A stretch of 64,000 nt of DNA from Flavobacteriales bacterium UBA6057 (GTDB lineage Bacteria > Bacteroidota > Bacteroidia > Flavobacteriales_G > Salibacteraceae), in the NCBI GenBank assembly GCA_002428995.1, contig DIYJ01000015.1, positions 149,613-213,612 of the forward strand. The letters are read 5' to 3'. A program made the translations under genes and the position numbers. Positions 44,353 through 51,344 of the stretch are shown here, piece after piece; position 1 is the first letter of the stretch, and each line of letters starts with the position of its first letter. The notes under the pieces are model-generated. The model made no database searches. It was not told where the DNA came from and saw only the letters and a program-made list of their open reading frames with translations.

Positions 44353-44445
44353 TTAATTCTCACTGAACCGTGATCTGGAAATCACCTGTTGATTGTTCCA
44401 TGCTTCCAGCAGATATGCTCTCGCGGCCTGTTTGATTTCCGACTG
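44353..44445 (-). pseudogene. Remnant of a T9SS C-terminal sorting domain
   Basis: The minus-strand frame ending at the TAA at 44353-44355 reads YLLEAWNNQQVISRSRFSEN. It parallels the end of the intact protein encoded just downstream, YFLEAWNDQKVISRTRFIVQ. Upstream of about 44445 the match is lost and no start or signal peptide is found, so only the last 30 or so codons survive. A terminator still follows. This looks like the scar of a deleted paralogous cargo gene. Confidence 0.7.
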
Positions 44446-44482
44446 TTCCGAGTAGGATTGAATTCCGATGTTCATCAATAAG

Positions 44483-44520
44483 AAAAGCCCCGGCAAAATC
44501 ACATTCGTGCCGAGGCTTTT
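44483..44520 (-). terminator. Rho-independent terminator of the leftward gene at 44559-45413
   Basis: AAAAGCC-CGGCA pairs with TGCCG-GGCTTTT (C-A mismatch in the middle, 12-base loop). The A/T flanks make it potentially bidirectional. Confidence 0.75.
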
Positions 44521-44558
44521 AACCTAACTAAACAGCAAATAATGAAAAGAACGGTTTC

Positions 44559-45413
44559 TTAACGAACCTCCAGCTTCTTGGTGGTTCTTTTATCGTCTTG
44601 CTCGAATTCGAGCGTGTAATCTCCTACAGGTACATCGCTGAGATCAATCTCAATGGTTTGTGACCCTTCGCCAACCATGATGGTTTTGTGCATCGTTTTT
44701 CCCTCCTCATTTCGGAGTGTGATTTCCACCTGGTTGCCACTTTCATTTTCGTAAGCCACACGCACACTATTTGAGCGTGCCTTGGTGCTCAGCTTCTTTA
44801 GCTTCAGCTCTGGCTCATCACCGCTGCCGGGCATGTCTTCAATGTCAATGCTTCGGTTGGATGTGCCCTCATCATCATTGTCTGAATCCGTGTCGATTTC
44901 TACGATGACCTCTATGTCTTCATCTCCACGTTGATTGGTGATCACGTAGGTGTGGCTATTCTCGTTATCCGTGGTGTATTGGTATGAGAAAGTTCCAAAG
45001 GCGTCTTTCAACGACTCTTCCACCGAACTCATCATGACTTTGAATTCATCGCTATCCAGTTCAGCCGTTGCCGCTTCTACTTGTCGCTCAATCTGTTCTT
45101 CAAGGCGCTCAAGGTCATCTTCCAGATTTTCAAGGCCTGTAAGATCTATTACGTAAGCGTTGGAAGATTTTGTGGTGCTGTAGCTGCTGGAGCTCTCGGT
45201 ACCGTTTTGCTCTTCAATGTACTTTCTGGCAGCTTCGCCTTTCAGTACTTGCTTGTTCTTCTTGCCATTCTCAACCGTGGTGATTTTCACTACCGGGTTC
45301 TTACCATCGTCATCGATCTTGATGGTTTTCGAAGTGCAGTTTTTGGAATTCTGAGCAAAGGAAGCGGTGCTGATAAGCATAGCTCCAAGGATGAATAAAA
45401 AGTGTCTTTTCAC
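44559..45413 (-). CDS. Exported acidic protein of unknown function, likely target of the adjacent two-component system
   Basis: About 284 residues. I place the start at a GTG (45413), giving a signal peptide VKRHFLFILGAMLISTASFA with QN after the cleavage site. An ATG at 45440 lies within a TATGTTTG -7 promoter element and is unlikely to be translated. The mature protein has a charged coiled coil (ENLEDDLERLEEQIERQVEA), an acidic stretch (VEIDTDSDNDDEG), and a C-terminal beta-sandwich (VRVAYENESGNQVEITLRNE and DVPVGDYTLEFEQDD) resembling a DUF3244- or T9SS-tail-like Ig fold. Function is unknown. It is divergent from a histidine kinase/response regulator pair and shares its box-containing control region. 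Confidence 0.75.
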   Translation of the reverse strand: MKRHFLFILGAMLISTASFAQNSKNCTSKTIKIDDDGKNPVVKITTVENGKKNKQVLKGEAARKYIEEQNGTESSSSYSTTKSSNAYVIDLTGLENLEDDLERLEEQIERQVEAATAELDSDEFKVMMSSVEESLKDAFGTFSYQYTTDNENSHTYVITNQRGDEDIEVIVEIDTDSDNDDEGTSNRSIDIEDMPGSGDEPELKLKKLSTKARSNSVRVAYENESGNQVEITLRNEEGKTMHKTIMVGEGSQTIEIDLSDVPVGDYTLEFEQDDKRTTKKLEVR

Positions 45414-45433
45414 GGGTCGGTTTGTTGATGATC

Positions 45434-45441
45434 CAAACATA
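45434..45441 (-). promoter_or_regulatory. -7 promoter element of the leftward exported-protein gene
   Basis: On the minus strand the sequence is TATGTTTG, a perfect TAnnTTTG. The place where a -33 TTG is expected (about 45461-45463) reads ccc on the plus strand, so no -33 element is present. Confidence 0.6.
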
Positions 45442-45464
45442 CGTTAGACCCTCTGCAAGCCCCT

Positions 45465-45500
45465 GTTAATCGGTGGTTAACCATTGTTAACGCTTGTTAA
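45465..45500. promoter_or_regulatory. Four phased GTTAA boxes between divergent promoters
   Basis: GTTAA occurs at 45465, 45476, 45486 and 45496, spacing 11, 10 and 10 bp, each within a (T/G)GTTAA context. The array fills exactly the space between the expected -33 positions of the two divergent promoters. OmpR-type regulators bind direct repeats of this period, and one is encoded in the rightward operon. Confidence 0.6.
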
Positions 45501-45528
45501 ACAGGAAATTAGCCGATTTTGCCCCCGT

Positions 45529-45536
45529 TACATTTG
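45529..45536 (+). promoter_or_regulatory. -7 promoter element of the histidine kinase operon
   Basis: TACATTTG matches TAnnTTTG and predicts a transcript starting about 45543, three bases before the ATG at 45546. No TTG is found at the -33 position (aat), consistent with an activator-dependent promoter. Confidence 0.6.
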
Positions 45537-45545
45537 TCGCTCTTT

Positions 45546-47198
45546 ATGAAAGCTTCGCACATCAGAATCATCGTTTCCATTGCGGCCCTTGCGCTGATCG
45601 GATTGATCTCCATTCAGGTCTATTGGATCAGCAATGCGATCGATACCAAGCGGGAAGATTTACAGCGAAGTGCCACCGAGGCGATCCACGAGGTGGCCGA
45701 GCTCCTCGAGAAGCACGAAACACTCACCAAACTCAAGTCACACCAGGAGGCTAAATACCTTTTCATCGAGGAATCCGTAGATGGCGAACCCATGCTTCCC
45801 CCTGAAGATTCATTGGTCGAGTTTGTGGTGCGCAAAAACATTGAAAAAACGGGTGATCACCTTGAAATGAGGATCACCGAAGAGCATGACGGCACCACCA
45901 AGGAGAGCGTGATCAAATACAGTCAGCAAGATGTTCCTTTCACGCTTGATCTGGAGGAAGACGTGAAGATACGGGTCATTGAAGCCGACTCTCACCTGCC
46001 GATGGCTGCTGAATTGGGCGAGCTCTCGGAGGAGATGGATTCGTTGCGTCATCGCCTGGTTTCAAAAAGAGCATTCCTCGGAGACATTGTGAAGAGCCTG
46101 ATTGAGGTAAACCTGAATGAGCGCATTGAGGAGCGTGTAGATCCTAAGGTTCTCGACTCATTGATTCACCTGGCGCTGAAGAAGCACGGTATTGAAATTG
46201 ACTATTCATATGGTGTTTACGAACGGGGTGAGACGTTCATGTTTGGCAATATGGAGGATCCCGCTCCGTTGGCAGTGACTCCCATGACGGCCCGTCTCTT
46301 TCCAAACGATGTGATCCAGCAACCTTACTTCATCCACATCGATTTCCCCGGGGCTACGGGCTATCTGTTCAAAAACCTTTGGTTGCTGCTCGGGATCTCT
46401 TTGCTGTTTTTGGTGGCCATCACCACCACTTCTTATTACACCGTATTGACCATCATCCGTCAGAAGAAAAACAGCGCCATCAAAAACGACTTCATCAACA
46501 ACATGACCCACGAGTTGAAAACTCCGATTTCAACCATTTCGCTGGCATGTGAAGCACTTAGCGACCCCGAGCTGAGCAAAATCGAGAACATCAAGAATCG
46601 CTACATCGGCATCATCAATGCTGAGAACAAGCGCTTGGGACTTTTGGTGGAAGAGGTGTTGCAGAGTGCCGTGCTGGATAAGGGAGACTTCAAGCTCAAA
46701 AAGGTTGACCTGGAGGTCCACGAACTGCTGAGGGATGTGGCGGATAAATTCCTCATCCAGGTGAAGGAGCGAGACGGGTCACTCAACCTGCAGCTCGATG
46801 CTTCGGAAACACTGGTGGAAGGCGATAAAAACCACTTGGTGAATGTGATCTACAACCTGTTGGACAATGCCACCAAGTATTCCAAGGAATCGCCAGAAAT
46901 CACTGTTTCTACCGCTGTGGAAGAAGATCGCATCAGAATATCCGTTACTGACAATGGCATTGGTATTGGTGGTGAGAATCTGAGAAAGGTCTTCGACAAG
47001 CTTTATCGCGTACCTACCGGCAACGTGCACAACGTGAAGGGCTTTGGTCTTGGATTGAGCTATGTGAAGATCATCACTGAGCGCCACGGAGGTCAGGTAC
47101 TTGCGCAGAGTAAGCTTGGCCAGGGGAGCACATTTACCATCGAACTACCACTTAAAAAATCATCGAACCATGGAGACGAACGAAAAGCAGCCGCTTGA
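45546..47198 (+). CDS. Sensor histidine kinase with large periplasmic domain
   Basis: A 550-residue two-pass membrane kinase: TM1 at about 8-28 (IIVSIAALALIGLISIQVYW) and a periplasmic domain (about 30-270) with coiled-coil character. TM2 is at about 280-302 (LWLLLGISLLFLVAITTTSY). A HisKA domain has NNMTHELKTPISTISLA (His about 321), and a HATPase domain has NLLDNATKYSKES (N box), DNGIGIGGENL (G1) and GFGLGLSYV (G2). The start at 45546 (MKASHIRIIV) sits 9 bases after a perfect -7 element; an upstream in-frame TTG at 45519 lies before the promoter. It is co-transcribed with the response regulator, whose ATG lies 29 bp inside its 3' end. The signal sensed is unknown; an envelope cue is suggested by the exported protein encoded divergently. 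Confidence 0.93.
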   Translation: MKASHIRIIVSIAALALIGLISIQVYWISNAIDTKREDLQRSATEAIHEVAELLEKHETLTKLKSHQEAKYLFIEESVDGEPMLPPEDSLVEFVVRKNIEKTGDHLEMRITEEHDGTTKESVIKYSQQDVPFTLDLEEDVKIRVIEADSHLPMAAELGELSEEMDSLRHRLVSKRAFLGDIVKSLIEVNLNERIEERVDPKVLDSLIHLALKKHGIEIDYSYGVYERGETFMFGNMEDPAPLAVTPMTARLFPNDVIQQPYFIHIDFPGATGYLFKNLWLLLGISLLFLVAITTTSYYTVLTIIRQKKNSAIKNDFINNMTHELKTPISTISLACEALSDPELSKIENIKNRYIGIINAENKRLGLLVEEVLQSAVLDKGDFKLKKVDLEVHELLRDVADKFLIQVKERDGSLNLQLDASETLVEGDKNHLVNVIYNLLDNATKYSKESPEITVSTAVEEDRIRISVTDNGIGIGGENLRKVFDKLYRVPTGNVHNVKGFGLGLSYVKIITERHGGQVLAQSKLGQGSTFTIELPLKKSSNHGDERKAAA

Positions 47199-47889
47199 TA
47201 AGGCCAGGATACTTGTAGCCGAGGATGATCCCAATTTGGGCACTATCCTCGCTGAATACCTCGAGGCCAAAGACTATGTGCCAACACTCGCCAAAGATGG
47301 CGTGGAAGGTTGGAAAGCGTTTTCCAATGGTGAGTTTGATTGCTGCATCCTCGATGTGATGATGCCAAACAAAGATGGTTTTACCCTCGCGAAGGAAATC
47401 CGCCAGATCAACGAAACCGTGCCGATCATTTTCCTGACTGCGAAGTCTATGAAGGAAGACACGCTGCTCGGCTTCAAGTCTGGAGGCGATGATTACATCA
47501 CCAAGCCTTTCAGCATGGAGGAATTGCTCATGCGCCTCAAAGCGATTCTGCGCAGAACCAAGGGAGAAAGCAAGTCACCTGAACGCACCCAATATGAAAT
47601 TGGAAAATTCAGCTTTGATTTCAGAAATCAGGTGCTCAAAGGAGGCGAAGAAGACAAGCGATTGACCTCGAAGGAAAATGCGCTCCTCAAGATGCTTTGC
47701 CAGCATTCCAATCAATTGATGGATCGTTCACAGGCGCTGCTCGCCATTTGGGGAGACAACAGCTATTTCAATTCCAGAAGCATGGACGTGTACATCGCCA
47801 AACTGAGGAAATACCTCAAAGAGGATGAGCGCGTGCAGATCATCAACGAGCATGGCAAAGGCTTTAAGCTGCTCGTCCCCGATGCTTAG
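47170..47889 (+). CDS. OmpR-family response regulator
   Basis: A 239-residue response regulator: receiver domain about 12-130 (RILVAEDDPNLGTILAEYLE, phospho-acceptor Asp about 61 in ILDVMMPNKDG, Thr in IFLTAKSM, Lys in YITKPFSMEE). The C-terminal winged-helix DNA-binding domain is at about 145-239 (LTSKENALLKMLCQHSNQLM, RSMDVYIAKLRKYLKED). The start at 47170 (METNEKQPLDK) follows the family pattern and overlaps the kinase gene by 29 bp. It probably binds the four GTTAA boxes at 45465-45500, which would make the system autoregulated. It converges with the following SDR gene with a 4 bp overlap. Confidence 0.95.
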   Translation: METNEKQPLDKARILVAEDDPNLGTILAEYLEAKDYVPTLAKDGVEGWKAFSNGEFDCCILDVMMPNKDGFTLAKEIRQINETVPIIFLTAKSMKEDTLLGFKSGGDDYITKPFSMEELLMRLKAILRRTKGESKSPERTQYEIGKFSFDFRNQVLKGGEEDKRLTSKENALLKMLCQHSNQLMDRSQALLAIWGDNSYFNSRSMDVYIAKLRKYLKEDERVQIINEHGKGFKLLVPDA

Positions 47890-48677
47890 AGCGAGGAAGT
47901 TCTTCCACCGTCTACGGGCAGGTTCACACCGTTGATATATCCCGCTGAGGGAGAAGCAAGGAAGGTGATGGCGCCCGCCACTTCTTCCGGTTCGCCCACC
48001 CTTTTCATCGGCACCTGATTCGCCATGCCTTCCAGTACCTTTTGCTCTTCCTGACCCGTTTTGCTGGCCTTGTTGCTTACGATGGACTTCAGGCGCGCAG
48101 TATTGGTTGCTCCCGGCAACACATTGTTGACGGTGATGTTGAACTGCCCCAATTCGTTCGCCAGTGTTTTAGCCCAGTTGGCTACCGCTCCGCGGATGGT
48201 ATTTGAAACTCCGAGATTGGGAAGCGGTTGCTTCACCGAAGTGGAGATCACGTTAATGATGCGTCCGTATCCCGCATCTTTCATACCTGGAATCAATCGT
48301 GTAGCCAGAATGTGATTGCAAATCAGATGTAATTCAAACGCTGATCGGAAGTGCTCAATTTCGGCCTCATGCGCTAAGCCAGCCGGAGGGCCGCCAGTGT
48401 TGTTTACGAGGATGTGATAAGGGTTGGATCGTTTCGCCAGATGAGCGTCCAAAGAGGCCTCCAGCACAGACGGAGTGCTGAAATCAGCAACAATGTAATC
48501 ATGCTGCTGTCCGTTGTCGGTCGATAGTTGTGCTACGGCTGTCCTTAGGCTCTCTTCGTTGCGGGCACAGAGGGTTACTGATGCTCCTGAATTGGCCATT
48601 TCACGGGCTGTTTCGAAGCCGATTCCCTGGCTTGCTCCGCATACCAATGCCCACTTATCCTTCAGGTTGATGTCCAT
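47886..48677 (-). CDS. SDR-family oxidoreductase lacking the usual YxxxK
   Basis: A 263-residue Rossmann SDR with the cofactor motif CGASQGIGFETA, NNTGGPPAG in place of the NNAG motif, and the C-terminal GYINGVNLPVDGGRTSSL. The active-site segment reads STSVKQPLPNLGVSNTIRG, so the catalytic Tyr and Lys (YxxxK) are replaced by Ser and Arg (SNTIR). I recall this substitution as typical of a divergent FabG-like SDR group. In Flavobacteria such SDRs often sit with 3-hydroxyanthranilate dioxygenase and aminomuconate-semialdehyde dehydrogenase, both also present here, so a kynurenine-pathway role is plausible but not proven. Its start is about 70 bp from a divergent T9SS cargo gene. Confidence 0.85.
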   Translation of the reverse strand: MDINLKDKWALVCGASQGIGFETAREMANSGASVTLCARNEESLRTAVAQLSTDNGQQHDYIVADFSTPSVLEASLDAHLAKRSNPYHILVNNTGGPPAGLAHEAEIEHFRSAFELHLICNHILATRLIPGMKDAGYGRIINVISTSVKQPLPNLGVSNTIRGAVANWAKTLANELGQFNITVNNVLPGATNTARLKSIVSNKASKTGQEEQKVLEGMANQVPMKRVGEPEEVAGAITFLASPSAGYINGVNLPVDGGRTSSL

Positions 48678-48747
48678 GAATTACTTGTTTTTGACGATGA
48701 GTTGCGTAGATTTGAGGATTAATTATCCTGTATCTAAACCTGACTTT

Positions 48748-50736
48748 ATGAGACTACGCATACTCCTGATTACATTATGTATGACTTCCATCGCGAATGT
48801 GGGAGTTTATTCCCAATGTGTCATCAACGGATTAAATGGGGTCTATTGCTCGAGTGACGCACCTGATACGTTGACAGCCGTCTGCAATGGTTCGCCTGCT
48901 GATGTTTATGGAACTGGAGTAGATGGCCAAGGGGTATTTCATCCTTCTGTTGCCGGCCCGGGAACACATGTGATCACTGCTTTTGGCGACCCTGATTTAT
49001 ATGCTGTTATTGATAATGGAACCTTTAACCCGGTCCCCGGATCAGGTACGGCAGTATTGCTTGGGGATGATGCAGTAGTCACCGGCTTGCCAGTCGGATT
49101 CTCCTTCCGATTCTACGAGAACAACTACAACACCTTTGGGATTTCGTCCAATGGATTCCTGTTTTTTGGATCAAACAATGACAATGGATGCTGTACAGGT
49201 CAGCTTTTGCCCAGCGCCACTACACCTAATGATCTGATTGCTTTTGCATGGGAAGACCTGGATCCGGATGGTGCGGGTACCATCGAATACTTCACGATTG
49301 GAACACCGCCTGAGCGGAGACTCATCGTCAACATCATTGACGTTCCGCATTTCCCAGGCCCAGGCCCTAATAACAACGTTACCACCCAGGTTCAGCTCTG
49401 GGAAGGTTGCGGCCGCATAGAGATCCACACTACCAGCCAGCCTGATGGAGGACAAATCCACACGATGGGGATCGAGAAAGCCGGAGGAACGCTGGCTGCG
49501 ACTCCTGTCGGCAGAAACGCTGCCACATGGACGGCTACAAATGACTTCGTAGCCTTTGTTCCTGCTGAATGCTCTACGGATACTGTGATTGTTTCAGGTG
49601 GTCCTGATCTCACAGCTATGGATGATTCTGTGGTTTGTTTTGGAGATTCGAATGCTTCCTCAAGTGTCATCGCCACTGGCGGAGCTCCTTTCACCTATCT
49701 CTGGAGCAATGGAAGCACTTCGAGCAGTGTCTCAGGCTTGGGTGTAGGAACCTATACTTGTTCTGTCACGGATAATTCCGGATGTGCATCTACCATTGAT
49801 ATCGAAGTCACATCACCAGATCCAATTGGAGCTACATTCATGGAAACCAATGCTACTTGCGAATCCAGCACTGATGGTTCTGCTATTGCAGCAGTAGTAG
49901 GTGGTGTTGAGCCCTATACCTACCTATGGGCTGATCCGAATAATTCTACCACTATTGATGTGTCAGGCCTCGAGCCCGGAAGCTATGGTTTCACAGCTAC
50001 TGACGCGAATGGGTGTGAGTTTGCCACGGGAATCACCATTGGCTTTGACAATCCCGATCCGGATGTGGATCTCGGAGAAGACAAAGGCTTCTGTCCTGGT
50101 CAGTCGGCTGTTTTGGTCGGCCCTGCTGGAGAAGATAACTATGCCTGGAGCAACGGAGATACCATCCTGAGCACCATCGTGTCTTCGGCTGGAGTTTATT
50201 CGCTGACGGTCACGAGCAATGCCGGTTGTTCTGCTTCTGATGATGTCACCGTCACGGTGTACACACCCGCCCAGGTTGATTTGGGAGCGAATCAATCCGG
50301 TCCTGTGCCCGTGGACATTGATGCAGGAAGCATGTTCACCAACTTCCTTTGGAGTACGGGTGCGAATACGCAGATCGTCACTGCCTCCCTCAGCGGAGAG
50401 TATAGCGTTACCGTAACCGACAGCAACGGCTGCAAGTCCTCAGACAGTGTGCTGATAGACATTTGGCCATCCGGTGTGGATGAAGTTCAGGACAACCGTC
50501 TTACTCTGTATCCTAATCCTGCGAAGGATCGTGTGTTTATTCGTTCAGATCAGTTGATCACCAATGCCATGTTAACCGTGTTTGACCTCTCAGGACGTGA
50601 AGTCCACGCGGTTGTAACGGACATGAATCCAGGCCAGGAAGTGCTGCTTGATCTTAGTGCGATGGCTTCAGGAACCTATTTCGTGAGGGTGACTGCAGAG
50701 GGTATTGTAGAAGACTTTAAGGTCACACTTAAATAG
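48748..50736 (+). CDS. Secreted protein with SprB-type repeats and T9SS type A sorting domain
   Basis: A 662-residue exported protein: signal peptide MRLRILLITLCMTSIANVGV with YSQ after it, and a beta-rich N-terminal domain (about 25-280, FSFRFYENNYNTFGISSNGF, CCTGQLLPS). Then come SprB/PKD-like repeats: APFTYLWSNGSTSSSVSGL, VEPYTYLWADPNNSTTIDVS and two more ending in NGC or AGC. The C-terminal tail LTLYPNPAKDRVFIRSDQL, TVFDLSGREVHAV, ASGTYFVRVTAEG, EDFKVTLK is a T9SS sorting domain. SprB-type repeats occur in gliding adhesins. The ATG at 48748 was chosen because everything upstream is antisense to the SDR gene. A clean terminator follows the stop. Confidence 0.88.
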   Translation: MRLRILLITLCMTSIANVGVYSQCVINGLNGVYCSSDAPDTLTAVCNGSPADVYGTGVDGQGVFHPSVAGPGTHVITAFGDPDLYAVIDNGTFNPVPGSGTAVLLGDDAVVTGLPVGFSFRFYENNYNTFGISSNGFLFFGSNNDNGCCTGQLLPSATTPNDLIAFAWEDLDPDGAGTIEYFTIGTPPERRLIVNIIDVPHFPGPGPNNNVTTQVQLWEGCGRIEIHTTSQPDGGQIHTMGIEKAGGTLAATPVGRNAATWTATNDFVAFVPAECSTDTVIVSGGPDLTAMDDSVVCFGDSNASSSVIATGGAPFTYLWSNGSTSSSVSGLGVGTYTCSVTDNSGCASTIDIEVTSPDPIGATFMETNATCESSTDGSAIAAVVGGVEPYTYLWADPNNSTTIDVSGLEPGSYGFTATDANGCEFATGITIGFDNPDPDVDLGEDKGFCPGQSAVLVGPAGEDNYAWSNGDTILSTIVSSAGVYSLTVTSNAGCSASDDVTVTVYTPAQVDLGANQSGPVPVDIDAGSMFTNFLWSTGANTQIVTASLSGEYSVTVTDSNGCKSSDSVLIDIWPSGVDEVQDNRLTLYPNPAKDRVFIRSDQLITNAMLTVFDLSGREVHAVVTDMNPGQEVLLDLSAMASGTYFVRVTAEGIVEDFKVTLK

Positions 50737-50762
50737 ACCTGCATAGAGCAGATGATGAAATT

Positions 50763-50794
50763 AAAGGCGGCTTCTGAGCCGCCTTTTTTATTTT
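50763..50794 (+). terminator. Rho-independent terminator after the SprB-repeat gene
   Basis: GGCGGCT and AGCCGCC form a perfect 7 bp stem with loop TCTG, preceded by AAA and followed by TTTTTTATTTT. Confidence 0.92.
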
Positions 50795-50816
50795 GGTCCA
50801 TCCAAATGATCAAGTT

Positions 50817-51344
50817 ATGTCTGTGAAAAAGCCCTTTAACCTTCAGCAATGGATCGATGATAACCGCCACTTGCTGAAGCCGCCCGTTGGAAATAAAAAC
50901 CTTTACCCCGAGGGTACGGACTACATCGTGATGATCGTTGGCGGGCCGAATGCCCGGAAGGACTACCACTACAATGAAACTGAGGAGCTGTTCTATCAAT
51001 TGGAGGGCAACATTACGGTCCGCATACAGGAAGAGGGAAAGGCAGTGGACGTTAACTTAGGTCCTGGAGACATGTTTCTCCTTCCTCCAAAAATTCCACA
51101 CTCTCCCATGCGTAAGGAAGGTTCCATTGGACTGGTGGTAGAGCGTGTACGAAAGCCTGAGCATCAGGACGGCCTCATGTGGTTTTGTGACAACTGCAAC
51201 AACAAGTTGCATGAGACATATTTCCCTCTCGGCAACATAGAGAAGGACTTCCTACCTCGGTTTAAAGAATTCTATGGATCGGAAGAGCTGAGAACCTGCT
51301 CCAACTGCGGGCACGTAATGGAAACTGATCCCCGCTTCACCTAG
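50817..51344 (+). CDS. nbaC: 3-Hydroxyanthranilate 3,4-dioxygenase
   Basis: A 175-residue cupin dioxygenase of the bacterial type. The Fe ligands are visible in DYHYNETEELFYQLEGN (His and Glu) and in KIPHSPMRKEG (His). The bacterial-specific C-terminal rubredoxin-like iron site is present as CDNCNNKLHE and CSNCGHVME. The enzyme opens the ring of 3-hydroxyanthranilate to 2-amino-3-carboxymuconate semialdehyde, the step before aminomuconate-semialdehyde dehydrogenase, encoded about 10 kb to the left. The ATG at 50817 (MSVKKPFNLQQW) is the natural start; upstream in-frame codons run into the terminator. It converges with the large T9SS type-B gene, with a 4 bp overlap. Confidence 0.96.
   Translation: MSVKKPFNLQQWIDDNRHLLKPPVGNKNLYPEGTDYIVMIVGGPNARKDYHYNETEELFYQLEGNITVRIQEEGKAVDVNLGPGDMFLLPPKIPHSPMRKEGSIGLVVERVRKPEHQDGLMWFCDNCNNKLHETYFPLGNIEKDFLPRFKEFYGSEELRTCSNCGHVMETDPRFT

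Larger units (their letters stand above)
44209..44558. other. Intergenic stretch holding a T9SS-gene fossil and two terminators
   Basis: No intact gene was found in these 350 bp. They hold the remnant sorting domain, its terminator and the terminator of the next gene, each listed separately; the rest shows nothing further. Confidence 0.75.
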
